Source of the DNA: Ruminococcus sp.
Lineage (GTDB): Bacteria > Bacillota > Clostridia > Oscillospirales > Acutalibacteraceae
Direction of reading: 5' to 3'
Assembly: GCA_017433905.1 (NCBI GenBank)
Contig: JAFRGI010000012.1
Coordinates: 1-64,000 of the forward strand
Length of the DNA: 64,000 nt
How positions within the stretch are numbered: position 1 is the first letter of the stretch; every line of letters begins with the position of its first letter. Below the pieces are notes generated by a model that ran no database searches, was not told where the DNA came from, and was given only the letters and a program-made list of their open reading frames with translations. This document shows positions 36,444 through 46,663 of the stretch, piece by piece. A program made the translations under genes and the position numbers.

Positions 36444-38006
36444 ATGTCAACAAGCAACATCATTGTTTTGGTTGCTTTCGCGTTTTATATGGTAATGATG
36501 ATTATTATCGGTGTTGTCTATTCGCGAAAAACCAAAAACAACGAAGATTATTTCCTCGGAGGCAGAAACCTCGGAGGCTGGACAGCAGCACTCTCTGCAC
36601 AGGCATCCGATATGAGCGGCTGGCTGCTGATGGGACTTCCGGGTTCCGTATATCTTGCCGGTACCGGCGAAATATGGATCGCCTTCGGTCTGCTGCTTGG
36701 CACAATCCTCAACTGGTACATTGTGTCCTCACGACTGAGGAAATATACGATTGTCGCAGGCAACTCCCTGACCATCCCCAGCTTTTTTCAGAACCGCTAC
36801 CGCGATAACAAAGGCGTGATCAAAATTGTCTCTGCCATCATTATCGCTGTTTTCTTTGCCGTTTATACCGCTTCGGCATTTAGCTCAGGCGCAAAGCTTT
36901 TTGCCACCCTTTTTGGCAACGGTCAAAACGGCGAAATGGATCAAACAGCATATGTGATCGGTCTGATCATCGCTTCTGTCGTCATTCTGATATACACTTT
37001 TATGGGTGGTTTCAAGGCGGTCTGCACCACAGACCTAATCCAGGGACTGCTGATGTTAGTCGCTATCTTAGCTGTACCGATCATCGCCTACGCCATTCTC
37101 ACATGGGATCATGGCTTTTCCACCGCCCTTATCTCCAAAGGCGTTGACAATCCCGAAAACTATCTTAATCTTTTCAAAAATACAGACGGCACGCCGGTTA
37201 AGGCTGTTTCGATCATCTCCAGCCTTGCGTGGGGACTCGGTTACTTTGGCATGCCACACATTATCATCCGCTTTATGGCGATCAAAAACGAAACCGAGGT
37301 CAAAAAATCCCGCAAAATCGCGATTATCTGGGTTGTTCTCTCCCTTACGGCAGCCTGCCTTATCGGTATGATTGCCAGAGGTTACCTGAACGAACAACTG
37401 GAAGCAGGTTCCAGCGAGACAGCCTTTATTCGACTCATCCAGGAGATTTTCTCCAACAATGCCGTACTGATTTTCATTGGCGGTATCTTCCTCTGCGGTA
37501 TTCTCGCCGCCATCATGTCTACTGCCGACAGCCAACTGCTTGTAACAGCTTCGGCTATTTCGGAGGATATGTACAAAGGCGCCATCAAAAAAGAGACATC
37601 TGAGAAGAATGCGCTTTTCGTCGGAAAAATCGCCGTTATTGTCGTAGCGGTTATCGCTTTTTTCATTGCGCTTGATCCTAATTCCAGCATTATGAATCTG
37701 GTTTCCGACGCATGGGCAGGCTTCGGCTCCGCTTTCGGACCCGTTGTACTACTTGCCCTGTTCTGGAAACGCTCCACCCTCTCTGGTGCCGTCAGCGGTA
37801 TGGCAGTTGGCGCTCTGCTTGTCATCGCATGGGACTACATTCCCTTTGCAGGCGGTCAAACACTCAGTAATGCGACCGGTCTGTATTCCCTTGCTGTCGG
37901 CTTCTTCCTCGCGCTCATTGTTAACATCGTGGTTTCGCTGATTTCAAAGAAACCCTCCGATGAAATAGTCAAAGAATTTGATTCTATTAACAATGTAGAA
38001 ATCTAG
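36444..38006 (+). CDS. putP: Sodium/proline symporter PutP
   Basis: 520 residues with about 13 membrane helices, of the sodium:solute symporter family. The opening DYFLGGRNLGGWTAALSAQASDMSGWLLMG spans the sodium-site helix typical of PutP (about residues 33-62), and WGLGYFGMPHI follows at about 265. It imports proline with sodium, for nutrition or osmoprotection. Monocistronic, with a strong AAGGAGG site and a perfect terminator. Confidence 0.93.
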   Translation: MSTSNIIVLVAFAFYMVMMIIIGVVYSRKTKNNEDYFLGGRNLGGWTAALSAQASDMSGWLLMGLPGSVYLAGTGEIWIAFGLLLGTILNWYIVSSRLRKYTIVAGNSLTIPSFFQNRYRDNKGVIKIVSAIIIAVFFAVYTASAFSSGAKLFATLFGNGQNGEMDQTAYVIGLIIASVVILIYTFMGGFKAVCTTDLIQGLLMLVAILAVPIIAYAILTWDHGFSTALISKGVDNPENYLNLFKNTDGTPVKAVSIISSLAWGLGYFGMPHIIIRFMAIKNETEVKKSRKIAIIWVVLSLTAACLIGMIARGYLNEQLEAGSSETAFIRLIQEIFSNNAVLIFIGGIFLCGILAAIMSTADSQLLVTASAISEDMYKGAIKKETSEKNALFVGKIAVIVVAVIAFFIALDPNSSIMNLVSDAWAGFGSAFGPVVLLALFWKRSTLSGAVSGMAVGALLVIAWDYIPFAGGQTLSNATGLYSLAVGFFLALIVNIVVSLISKKPSDEIVKEFDSINNVEI

Positions 38007-38037
38007 GGCAATACCGCATAATTCAGGTGTTGCCCTA
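38005..38037. repeat. Short copy of the dispersed repeat forming a hairpin
   Basis: Begins at the putP stop codon: TAGGGCAATACCGCATAAT, then TTGCCCTA. The two ends pair (AGGGCAA and TTGCCCT), so this looks like a minimal internally deleted element. Confidence 0.5.
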
Positions 38038-38040
38038 ATA

Positions 38041-38073
38041 AAACGCCCGGCGCCGGTTGCGCCGGGCGTTTTG
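38041..38073 (+). terminator. putP terminator
   Basis: Perfect 13-bp stem (AAACGCCCGGCGC and GCGCCGGGCGTTT) with a five-base loop, ending in TTTT. Confidence 0.93.
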
Positions 38074-38081
38074 AAAACCAT

Positions 38082-38118
38082 AAAAAGAGGAGAGGTGTGA
38101 TCTACATCAAACCTCTCC
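38082..38118 (-). terminator. Terminator of the GH13 amylase gene
   Basis: GGAGAGGTGTGAT and ATCAAACCTCTCC form a 13-bp stem with one wobble pair; on the minus strand CTCTTTTT follows. Just beyond the amylase stop. Confidence 0.85.
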
Positions 38119-38126
38119 GAAAATTT

Positions 38127-40523
38127 TTATTTCAGGTATGTTCCTGTTGAACCGATTTTGCCGTCAATACCTGTAAAACCGGCGGCACAACAAACGTAAA
38201 CACGCATATTGGCTGTTCCGATGGACGGCACCGTGAGTGTACCGTCTGTCACGGTCTTTTCATCACCTGTAACCGCGTCGATATACTTGCCGTTGGGCAA
38301 ACCCTTGAAGGTTGCACCGCCCGAGACGGTTACACACGCAAGACTGTCAACACCCTCTCCCGTGTAACGACGGATATACGCCATTTTGCCGCTGACATTG
38401 GAAGAAGATGTGGTATACTGACCCTTTTGCAGCGCCGGAATAGAGCGGCGAATCGCATTCAGCTTGGCAATATGCTGCGCAAGCGGATATGCAAGCGTTT
38501 CCTTAACTTTTCCGGAAGCCGTGTATTCACTGAAATCGCTCGCTTCTACCGTGCCCTCCAGACTGTCACCGAAATAAGCACGCCCCGTTGTAGCCAACGG
38601 TGCATTGGGTCCGACGTCGATCACAGCTCCCTTTTGGAATTCTACTTCGGAACCGTAATACAGACAGGGTATGCCGCGGAAAGTAAACATCAAATCAAGA
38701 TCTTCTGCCCATGCCTGCGTGCCGCCTCCGAAACGTGATTTTTCGTCCGGAGATTCAGGTGCGTAGTCATGCGAATCGACATAGGTGACGTTATAGGTTG
38801 CGTCATTATAATATTTGTCTCCGTCCTTGGCGATACCAAACGCACTTTCGGCATTACCGAACATACGGTGCATCTGGAAGTCAATCGCCTCCATTCCCGA
38901 CGCCTGTGAACGATCGGGTGTATGATAGGTAATACCCTTGAGAAAAGCATTATCCGAGGTGGGTTGTTTGGCCGGATCATCTTCCTCCGCATAATGATCA
39001 AAGGTGAGATTCATATTATGATTGATATCCGCCGCCGAGGTTCCCCACGACCAGTTTTTCCCCCATTTGTCATTGCTTTCTTTCCAAGTGTAGTAAGGCG
39101 TACTCTCCTCTGCGTGACCGCGGTACCAAACCTGTGTATAACGCGTACAGATTTCGCCAAACATCAAAAAGTTTGATTTTCCCGCTGCTCTCGCCGCGTC
39201 ATAGATCTGTGAATTAAACATTAGATTCAGCGTCACGCGCGGAATGTGTCGAACCGTATCGACGCGGAATCCGTCGACACCCATTTCAATATATTGAGAA
39301 TAGGCATCCGTCAGATATTCTGCAACCGCAGGATTTTCCGTATTGAGATCCACACAGTCTCCTGCGATCTGGCAGTATTTACAGGTCCAGTCATCCCAGT
39401 TAAGGCTTTGGAAATAGCCAGAGTGATAATAGTTCTTTGGGTTATAGACCTTGCTTTCGGATATCTTTGTCATTTCATAGTCGCTCTGCGCGGGAATATT
39501 TCCCGTGGAATTACCGACATTGCCTGCATAATCGACATTCTTCAGCAAATTCAAACGCTGTCTGTACTGTACCTCAGGCTTCTGCGCCCAATATTCCTCA
39601 GGAGACTGCAGCCTGTAGGTATCGAGAAGATATTTGGTGGGAACCATGGATTCCTCCAAGTTACCGAGATCGGCGGAATAATCCTTTTCAAAAATCGGAC
39701 AAAAGAACGATTCACCGAAATTTCCCGTATGCTGAAAAACCACGTCCTGCACAATTTTCATGCCCTTCTCGTGAACGGCACGGATCAGATCCGAGAAATC
39801 AAAATCATCGCTTTCATACCGCTTATCGACCGTCGTAAAATCCATGGCGTGATAGCCGTGGTAATCATAACCCGAAGCATTAGTCACAACAGGCGAGATC
39901 CATATGGCGGAAAACCCGAGCGCTTTGATGTAATCCAGTTTCTCAGCAAGACCCCTGAAGTCTCCGCGCCACGCGGGATCGGAATCGGGATTGCCTGCAT
40001 GGGAGTCATCCCAGCAGTGCACATTGTTTCCGCTATCACCGTCATAGAAGCGTGTTGTCAATACAAAGTAGATGCTTTCTTCCCGCATGTCCACACTATC
40101 CACGGGGTCGAGCTCGTCGGGATTATACTTTGTCCACTTTCCGTTTGAGCACCACCACTCGGCACTCTCCCCCTCGGAAGTTGTGAGCTTTTGCTCACGT
40201 GAATACTGCTTGCCGTCCGCACCGGTAACGATTGCATTCACCTTGGTAACATCTCTGATCACATAGCGAAACCATTCGCCCGAAGCGTTCATCTTTTCGC
40301 CCGGATATGCCTCCGACATCGCACTATTGGTGGGAAGAGAATTCCATAAATATACATACGGCTGTGTCAATCCATCCTGTCTGACATAAACGACAATTGC
40401 AGTTTTGGACGCAAAAACCTCGGACGAATCCGAGGTTTTTGCAGCGTTAACTGTTATGATTCCTGTCGCAAGAACAGTCAGAAGGACAAGCATCGAAACC
40501 AAAATTCTTTTGATACCTGTCAT
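38127..40523 (-). CDS. Secreted GH13 alpha-amylase with N-terminal starch-binding module
   Basis: 798 residues. Signal peptide (about 1-27); a CBM25/26-like module (about 40-130: VVYVRQDG, YVYLWNS, AYPGEKM); a GH13 domain with insertions (about 145-700) and full triad, nucleophile D422 in DGFRVDTVRH, acid/base E457 in FGEI and D586 in VDSHDYAPE; and a C-terminal beta domain (about 705-798). It cleaves alpha-1,4 links in starch outside the cell. Unlike the enzyme at the window start it has no dockerin, so it is probably free or attached by its starch-binding module. Followed upstream in the same direction by the dockerin/CBM26 gene, 18 bp away. Confidence 0.93.
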   Translation of the reverse strand: MTGIKRILVSMLVLLTVLATGIITVNAAKTSDSSEVFASKTAIVVYVRQDGLTQPYVYLWNSLPTNSAMSEAYPGEKMNASGEWFRYVIRDVTKVNAIVTGADGKQYSREQKLTTSEGESAEWWCSNGKWTKYNPDELDPVDSVDMREESIYFVLTTRFYDGDSGNNVHCWDDSHAGNPDSDPAWRGDFRGLAEKLDYIKALGFSAIWISPVVTNASGYDYHGYHAMDFTTVDKRYESDDFDFSDLIRAVHEKGMKIVQDVVFQHTGNFGESFFCPIFEKDYSADLGNLEESMVPTKYLLDTYRLQSPEEYWAQKPEVQYRQRLNLLKNVDYAGNVGNSTGNIPAQSDYEMTKISESKVYNPKNYYHSGYFQSLNWDDWTCKYCQIAGDCVDLNTENPAVAEYLTDAYSQYIEMGVDGFRVDTVRHIPRVTLNLMFNSQIYDAARAAGKSNFLMFGEICTRYTQVWYRGHAEESTPYYTWKESNDKWGKNWSWGTSAADINHNMNLTFDHYAEEDDPAKQPTSDNAFLKGITYHTPDRSQASGMEAIDFQMHRMFGNAESAFGIAKDGDKYYNDATYNVTYVDSHDYAPESPDEKSRFGGGTQAWAEDLDLMFTFRGIPCLYYGSEVEFQKGAVIDVGPNAPLATTGRAYFGDSLEGTVEASDFSEYTASGKVKETLAYPLAQHIAKLNAIRRSIPALQKGQYTTSSSNVSGKMAYIRRYTGEGVDSLACVTVSGGATFKGLPNGKYIDAVTGDEKTVTDGTLTVPSIGTANMRVYVCCAAGFTGIDGKIGSTGTYLK

Positions 40524-40541
40524 AATGGTTCTCCTTATTGA

Positions 40542-42119
40542 TTAGCTCGCAATCAAAATCTGAATCAGGGTCGCGTCAACAATCGTGATCTTATTATCAT
40601 TATTCATATCCGCTGTTTTCAGATCAATCTCACGTGCATCGGGATACTCTGCGCAGTGTTTTTGCACATACGTTGCATCCTTAATGTTAACAAAATGGTC
40701 CTTGTTCGCATCACCACGCTGATAACCATCCGGTGTGGTCGTCGACTCTACCGGAACCGTCACCGGATCTGTGGGAGCGCTCGTCCACTGCTGTGCGGTG
40801 GTGGGTTGTGTCGTGGGATCCTGCGGCTTCAGGGTCGTCGGCTCCGTCACATCTCCGTCAGTGGAAGTGTAGTGATATACCTTGCTGACAGTAGAGTTAT
40901 CGGAAGCCTGCACAAACACCTCAACTGTATAATCACCCAGTTTACTGGGTGTGAAGGAATAGGTGGCGTTGCGGGTATAATACGGTGTATTCGGCACACC
41001 GTTAGGATCGGTAACAATATACTTATAGAACAATAACTGTGTACCGGTCTTGCCGCCGCCAGCAGAAACGGAAACGGTTGCTTCTCGACCCTTCTTCACC
41101 AAATTAAGGTTTTTGGGGGTAACCATCTTGATGATTGGACTCGTAACACCCGCATCCGAAGCGACCGAAAGACTGAGTGTGCGGCTGTTCTCGTTGCCTT
41201 CGCTATCCTTGACATCCAGCGTCAGGGTGTAGTTACCCGCATTCGTCGGCGTCCAGAAAACGGTATTTGCAGAGCTGAAATCGGAAATCACAGATGAAGA
41301 GCCCGCTGCATTGGTAACGGAGAACTTGTAGTAAACCGTCGCTCCCTTCTTATTGGCAGCATTAGCAGTAAGCGTCACTTCCGTGCCGGTATAAATATCC
41401 GAATCCGGATCTGCCGTGAAAGAGGAAATCCGCAAATCGCTGGTGTCATACACGCTCCATGATTTTGTGCCGTAATCATAAATCTGTCCGTACTGGGCAG
41501 TTAAATTACCGGTCTGGACACCGCCTCCGTTATTAAAGATACAACTGGCAAACTTTTTCTTTGCCGTGTACATCCATACACCGTCGCCGAGATTGGTCAT
41601 CGCCTCACCCGACCAAGCGGCATTATTATCAGAATCGCTATTCCACATATAACACTTGACGCTCGACCAGTTGTCTGTGTTCTTAAAGTATACCACATAA
41701 TCGCCGTCCGGCTGAGGCGTCGTCGGCACGGGAGAAGTAGGCGTATCACCGCCGCTGTAGTCCGACCATGTGCTCGCGCTCAAGTCGTAAATCTTGTTGG
41801 CGCCGGGATAATCCATATCGTTTGTCTGATTACCGTTGCCGCCCGAACCTTTGTTGAAAATGATTTTTGAATAGTTGCCGTTAAGCTGATAAGAATAAAT
41901 ATCTCCGGAAACCTGTGTCATTGCAACGCCGGGCCATTCCGCGTTTTTCTGATCACCGTTCCACATGTAACAGTGAATATTATTCCATCCATTGTTCACC
42001 CTGACATATACCGTGTCGCCGCTTGCTGCAAAAACGCTGACCGCTCCGACGGTGACGGTGGTCAAAACAAGAACAAGACACAGAATCAGGCATAGAAATT
42101 TGTGTTGCTTTTTTACCAT
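40542..42119 (-). CDS. Non-catalytic starch-binding dockerin protein (two CBM26-like modules)
   Basis: 525 residues from the ATG at 42119 (GGAGG upstream). Signal peptide (about 1-33); two CBM26-like modules (about 36-115 and 135-220: VNNGWNNIHCYMWNGD with AEWPGVAM, and KNTDNWSSVKCYMWNSD); two Ig/PKD-like modules (about 225-310 and 320-410); a Thr/Pro linker; and a C-terminal type I dockerin (about 465-525, GDANKDHFVNIKDAT and ADMNNDNKITIVDAT). It has no enzyme domain. It should tether starch to the cohesin scaffold, in the way proposed for R. bromii Sas-type proteins. Sits 18 bp upstream of the amylase, probably one operon. Confidence 0.9.
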   Translation of the reverse strand: MVKKQHKFLCLILCLVLVLTTVTVGAVSVFAASGDTVYVRVNNGWNNIHCYMWNGDQKNAEWPGVAMTQVSGDIYSYQLNGNYSKIIFNKGSGGNGNQTNDMDYPGANKIYDLSASTWSDYSGGDTPTSPVPTTPQPDGDYVVYFKNTDNWSSVKCYMWNSDSDNNAAWSGEAMTNLGDGVWMYTAKKKFASCIFNNGGGVQTGNLTAQYGQIYDYGTKSWSVYDTSDLRISSFTADPDSDIYTGTEVTLTANAANKKGATVYYKFSVTNAAGSSSVISDFSSANTVFWTPTNAGNYTLTLDVKDSEGNENSRTLSLSVASDAGVTSPIIKMVTPKNLNLVKKGREATVSVSAGGGKTGTQLLFYKYIVTDPNGVPNTPYYTRNATYSFTPSKLGDYTVEVFVQASDNSTVSKVYHYTSTDGDVTEPTTLKPQDPTTQPTTAQQWTSAPTDPVTVPVESTTTPDGYQRGDANKDHFVNIKDATYVQKHCAEYPDAREIDLKTADMNNDNKITIVDATLIQILIAS

Positions 42120-42282
42120 AGTTATGTTCCTCCAAACTTCTGAATGATACATGCAACAGATAGCCTACACTACCCTATACTTCTTTTATATAATACCTTA
42201 TTTTGAAGCTTGTTTTTTTCCGATAAGGAATATATCAACTTTTATACTGACGAAATATTATCATAATATTTGTGCAGTTTCA

Positions 42283-43554
42283 CTACACCTCCGTCTCCTT
42301 GACCTTTTCCCAGTACGCTTTGAACGCCTGCTCGTTCTTATTGTCTCCGTATTCATAATAATGCATATCTCTGAGTGCATCGGGAAGATATTGCTGGGGC
42401 GTATAATGATGGGGAAAACTGTGCGGATACAGATAATGCTGCCCCTTATTTCGGTTATCCTCGCCGTCATAGTGCATATTTTGAAGCTGTCGCGGAATCG
42501 GTCCGACGTTTCCGCGGCGGATATCACGCAACGCCTTTTCGACAGCAACACAACCCGAATTGGATTTCGGCGCGTTGCAAACAAGAATCACAGCGTCCGC
42601 AAGCGGGATCCGTGCTTCGGGCAGACCGACCGCCTGTGCGATATCCACGCAGGCTTTGACAATTGGGATCGCCTGCGGATAAGCAAGCCCCACATCCTCG
42701 CAGGCACACACCATCAGTCTCCGACACGCGGAGGGCAAATCGCCCGCCTCCAACAATCTTCCGAGATAATGCAGCGCCGCGTCCGCATCGGAACCGCGCA
42801 TACTTTTTTGGTAAGCCGAAACGATATCGTAGTGTTCGTCGCCGTCACGATCATAGCGCATGGCGCTTTTCTGCGACAGCGCTTCGGCAGTCTCTGTCAA
42901 AATATGCTTTTCACCGTTAACACAGTCCGTCGCAATGGCAGCGAGCTCCAGCGCGTTCATCGCCTTGCGCACGTCGCCTCCGCATCCGACAGCGATTTTT
43001 TCCGCACAATCCTCCTCCATAGTAATGGTGATTTCCTGCTCCTGTTCCAACATCGACGCGGCGCGGCGGACAGCGCGAGCGACTTCGTCCGGTTCGACAC
43101 TCTTGAATTCAAAAACCGTGGACCGGCTGAGAATCGCGTTGTACACATAGAAATACGGATTCTCCGTGGTAGAGGCAATCAGCGTAATACTGCCGTTTTC
43201 CATATATTCGAGCAGCGTTTGCTGCTGCTTCTTATTAAAGTACTGAATCTCGTCCAAATAAAGCAAAATGCCGTTCAAGCCCTCAAATGTACCGAGCTGC
43301 GCAACAATCTCCTTGATATCGGCGGTAGACGCCGTGGTACCGTTCAGTTTTTTGAGAGTTTTGTTTGTCCGGCGGGCAATGTAGGATGCCACCGTCGTCT
43401 TTCCAACCCCCGAGGGACCGTAAAAAATCAGGTTGGGTATATCACCGCTCTCCATGATTTTGCGCAGCGGCCTGTCCTTTCCGAGCAAATGCTTCTGACC
43501 GACGATATCGTCGAGCGACTGAGGACGAAATCGGTCTGCAAGCGGTTTTTTCAT
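42283..43554 (-). CDS. rarA: Replication-associated recombination protein RarA (MgsA)
   Basis: 423 residues. AAA+ ATPase with Walker A GPSGVGKTT (about 46), Walker B LYLDEIQ and sensor motif ASTTENP, followed by the RarA C-terminal domains. Acts at stalled replication forks with SSB. An AGAGGTG site precedes the ATG. Confidence 0.95.
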   Translation of the reverse strand: MKKPLADRFRPQSLDDIVGQKHLLGKDRPLRKIMESGDIPNLIFYGPSGVGKTTVASYIARRTNKTLKKLNGTTASTADIKEIVAQLGTFEGLNGILLYLDEIQYFNKKQQQTLLEYMENGSITLIASTTENPYFYVYNAILSRSTVFEFKSVEPDEVARAVRRAASMLEQEQEITITMEEDCAEKIAVGCGGDVRKAMNALELAAIATDCVNGEKHILTETAEALSQKSAMRYDRDGDEHYDIVSAYQKSMRGSDADAALHYLGRLLEAGDLPSACRRLMVCACEDVGLAYPQAIPIVKACVDIAQAVGLPEARIPLADAVILVCNAPKSNSGCVAVEKALRDIRRGNVGPIPRQLQNMHYDGEDNRNKGQHYLYPHSFPHHYTPQQYLPDALRDMHYYEYGDNKNEQAFKAYWEKVKETEV

Positions 43555-43665
43555 GCTGCATCACCTCTCAAATAAAAGCCGCGGCAAAGCCGAAGCCCTG
43601 CCGCCGGTATCATCTATTTGTATGCGTATATCCATGCATACGCCGAAAATCAAGCGGTATCACCG

Positions 43666-44922
43666 TTATTCGTAAAGCGGATATTTTTGACACATGGACT
43701 CCACACCGACTCTGATCTTGTCCCTGCTGTTCTCGTAGTCGTTGAGAACAAGCGTGATGTACTCGGCGATCAAATCCATATCCTTCTCATTGAGACCACG
43801 CGTGGTCACGGCTGCTGTACCAATCCTCACACCGCTGGTAACAAAAGGAGAAAGGGGTTCTCCGGGAATGGTGTTCTTGTTGACCGTGATATAGCAATCG
43901 TCCAAACGCGCCTCGAGTTCCTTACCTGTCACTCCGGTATCACGGAGATCGAGCAGTAACACATGGTTGTCCGTGCCGCCGGAAACAAGCTTGCAGCCTC
44001 TTTTGATCAAACCGTCTGCAAGCGCCTTACAGTTGGAAACAACCTTCACACCGTAATCCTTGAATTCCGGCTTGAGCGCCTCGCCGAAACAAACCGCCTT
44101 GGCAGCAATCGTGTGCATCAGCGGACCGCCCTGCGTGCCGGGAAAAATCGCTTTGTCAATTTGCTTGGCAAATTTCTCGCGGCAAAGAATCAAGCCTCCT
44201 CTGGGACCGCGAAGAGTCTTGTGCGTGGTGGAAGTGACAAACTCACAATACGGCACGGGATTGGGATGCACACCTGCGGCAACCAGCCCCGCAATGTGCG
44301 CCATATCAACCATCAGATAAGCACCAACCTCATCAGCAATCTCTCTGAGTCTGGGAAAGTCAATGATTCTCGGATAAGCAGACGCGCCCGCGACGATCAT
44401 CTTCGGCTTGCATTCCTTTGCCATTTCCAAAACCTTGTCATAGTCGATCCGGTGTGTTACACCGTCCACACCGTAAGCAACGAAGTTGAAATACTTACCC
44501 GAAATGTTAACGGGCGAGCCGTGCGTCAGGTGTCCGCCCTCGCTGAGGTTCATACCCATCACAGTGTCGCCGGGCTCAAGCACGGCAAAGTATACGGCAG
44601 TATTCGCCTGCGCACCCGAGTGAGGCTGCACATTGGCATGCTCCGCACCGAACAGCTCGCAAGCACGCTGACGGGCAATCTCCTCCACTACGTCCACACA
44701 CTGGCAGCCGCCGTAATAGCGCTTGCCCGGGTAACCCTCGGCATATTTGTTGGTCAGGTGGCTTCCCATCGCTGCCATCACGGCAGGCGTCACAATGTTT
44801 TCGCTGGCAATCAGCTCCAAATTGCGGCGCTGTCTTTTCAGTTCGTCATCCATTGCGTTTCCCACGACGGGATCATATTCCTGAAGATATTTCAGTGCTG
44901 CGATATTCGTTAATTCACTCAT
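43666..44922 (-). CDS. glyA: Serine hydroxymethyltransferase
   Basis: 418 residues from the ATG at 44922 (AAAGGGG upstream). The PLP lysine is in [14 protein letters not shown] (about residue 229). [12 protein letters not shown] and [13 protein letters not shown] are family signatures. Interconverts serine and glycine and charges tetrahydrofolate with a one-carbon unit. The dus gene ends 63 bp upstream and probably shares its transcript. Confidence 0.97.
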   Translation of the reverse strand: MSELTNIAALKYLQEYDPVVGNAMDDELKRQRRNLELIASENIVTPAVMAAMGSHLTNKYAEGYPGKRYYGGCQCVDVVEEIARQRACELFGAEHANVQPHSGAQANTAVYFAVLEPGDTVMGMNLSEGGHLTHGSPVNISGKYFNFVAYGVDGVTHRIDYDKVLEMAKECKPKMIVAGASAYPRIIDFPRLREIADEVGAYLMVDMAHIAGLVAAGVHPNPVPYCEFVTSTTHKTLRGPRGGLILCREKFAKQIDKAIFPGTQGGPLMHTIAAKAVCFGEALKPEFKDYGVKVVSNCKALADGLIKRGCKLVSGGTDNHVLLLDLRDTGVTGKELEARLDDCYITVNKNTIPGEPLSPFVTSGVRIGTAAVTTRGLNEKDMDLIAEYITLVLNDYENSRDKIRVGVESMCQKYPLYE

Positions 44923-44984
44923 AGTATACTTCCCCTTTATATCTTGATTTGATAACTTGATAATTTCAAAAAACTGCATCAGCA

Positions 44985-45950
44985 CTATGTGTGCAAAATA
45001 TGTTTTTTCAGCGCATACAGATCCGCAAGCGTGCTCAGCTTTCCTGCCTCCTTACGCAGCGTCGCCGCACCCTTCATTCCCTTAAAATATCCGATCACCA
45101 ATTTGCGCGCCTGTCGCATGGCGATGTATTCACCCTTGTACACCGCCATACGCTCCACCTGCTCGACCATTGTATCCAGCTTTTCCGAGAGAGAGGGTGT
45201 ATACGGCGCTTCCCCCGCGAGCAAAGCGTTGATCTGTTCAAACAGCCACGGATTGCCGAGAGTTGCCCGACCGACCATAACCAGTCCGCAGCCTGTCCGC
45301 TCCATCACCTCCAGCGCTTTCGGTGCGGAGTCGATATCGCCGTTGGCAATAACGGGGATTTGTACGGATTGACGCACCCGGCGAATGATTTCGTAATCGA
45401 CGGGCGGCTTGTAAAACTGCATGCGTGTTCTGCCGTGCACGGTCACCGCCGACGCACCGGCACGCTCACAGATTTGTGCAATTTCCACGGCATTGACGCT
45501 GCTGTTATCCCATCCCTTTCGGATTTTAACTGTCACAGGCACGTCGCAAACCGCCGTAACCGCACGAACGATATCGCCGACCAGCTCCGGCTTGCGCATC
45601 AACGCACTGCCGCTGCCGTTGCCGCTGATTTTCGGCGCGGGACATCCCATATTGATATCAATGATATCCGGCTTGTTTTGCAGGGCGCGGCGCGCCGCGT
45701 CTGCCATACAGGAAGGCTCGTCCCCGAAAATCTGGATACCGCACGGACGCTCGAGCGCGGAAATGACCATCAGCTCCTCGCTTTTTTTACTCTGAAAAGA
45801 AAGCGCCTTAGAGCTGACCATCTCGCTGACGCAGTACGCAGCTCCGTGCCGCATACACAACTCACGGTAAGCGCGGTCACTGACGCCGGCCATCGGGGCA
45901 AGCATTGCCACGGAATGAAATGTGACGCTGCCGATTTTCTGCTGCGTCAT
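44985..45950 (-). CDS. dusB: tRNA-dihydrouridine synthase
   Basis: 321 residues from the ATG at 45950, which overlaps the stop of the preceding gene (ATGA). FMN TIM-barrel enzyme: [23 protein letters not shown] and ANGDIDS are the family's flavin and catalytic regions, with the active Cys in GCPAP. Reduces uridines in the tRNA D-loop. Assignment to the DusB subgroup is by overall resemblance. Confidence 0.93.
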   Translation of the reverse strand: MTQQKIGSVTFHSVAMLAPMAGVSDRAYRELCMRHGAAYCVSEMVSSKALSFQSKKSEELMVISALERPCGIQIFGDEPSCMADAARRALQNKPDIIDINMGCPAPKISGNGSGSALMRKPELVGDIVRAVTAVCDVPVTVKIRKGWDNSSVNAVEIAQICERAGASAVTVHGRTRMQFYKPPVDYEIIRRVRQSVQIPVIANGDIDSAPKALEVMERTGCGLVMVGRATLGNPWLFEQINALLAGEAPYTPSLSEKLDTMVEQVERMAVYKGEYIAMRQARKLVIGYFKGMKGAATLRKEAGKLSTLADLYALKKHILHT

Positions 45951-46471
45951 GTACGTCCGCGCGTGCGGAAAGCGCTGAGCTTGGTACTGGCAGCAACCGC
46001 GAAAATAACAATCAATCCCACAATCACGCAAATCCAAGAAATGATGCCTGCTGCATAATTAGTCGTGTAGCTTTTTTCGCTGACAGTTTTGGGAATCGTA
46101 GGCGGTACAAACTCCGTTGCCTGCGGACGCGATGAATTGTCGTCCAAATTTCCCCCGGCGTTTTCCGTCGGCGTCTGTGTCCGCGTGGTTTCCTGCTGTG
46201 CAGGAGGCTCCGTAATCACCGTCTGCGCAGTCGTCGCAACCGGAGGCTGTGTCGGAGGCTGCGTTGGAGGAAATGTCGGAGCCTGCGTCGGAGACTCTGT
46301 CCAAATCGGAGGATCTGTCACGGGATCCGTGACGATCGGAGCTGCCGTTACCACTTCCTCCTGCGTCACGACAGGCACATCCTCGGCAAAAACGCCGGCT
46401 ATACCCACCACCGTCAACAAAAGCCCGCACGCAACTGCTGTTATTCGTATCCATAGTGTTTTATGTTTCAT
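45947..46471 (-). CDS. Small secreted/membrane protein with Thr/Pro-rich extracellular region
   Basis: 174 residues from the ATG at 46471 (GGGG seven bases upstream). Signal peptide (about 1-29), a Pro/Thr/Gln-rich extracellular segment with PPTQPPT repeats (about 30-130), then a membrane helix (about 142-163) and a basic end. There is no recognisable domain. The linker style matches the amylosome proteins. Translationally coupled to dusB by a four-base overlap, which is odd for a surface protein. Confidence 0.6.
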   Translation of the reverse strand: MKHKTLWIRITAVACGLLLTVVGIAGVFAEDVPVVTQEEVVTAAPIVTDPVTDPPIWTESPTQAPTFPPTQPPTQPPVATTAQTVITEPPAQQETTRTQTPTENAGGNLDDNSSRPQATEFVPPTIPKTVSEKSYTTNYAAGIISWICVIVGLIVIFAVAASTKLSAFRTRGRT

Positions 46472-46623
46472 AATCATACCCCATTTGGCACATATATGTT
46501 TATTATAACAAAAGGGAGTCATTTTTGCAAGCAAAAAAAAGCACACAAAAGCATTCGGGATCCACATAATAACATTACGAAAAGCATACATAATTCCGGC
46601 GTACCCCTTGGCCGTTAAAGAAT

Positions 46624-46663
46624 GAGGGCAACCGCAGGTCATGAATCAACCTACGGTTGCCTC
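46624..46663 (-). terminator. spoIIP terminator enclosing its stop codon
   Basis: GAGGGCAACCGCAGG pairs with CCTACGGTTGCCTC (one bulge and one wobble). The spoIIP stop codon lies in the loop. On the minus strand ATTCTTT follows. Confidence 0.6.

Noticed and set aside
38005..38037. Independent terminator of putP
   Set aside because: The hairpin matches the dispersed-repeat left end, lacks a T-run, and a far stronger terminator follows at 38041.
42151..43575. 474-residue plus-strand ORF
   Set aside because: Shadow of rarA; its product shows no recognisable motif and no ribosome binding site.
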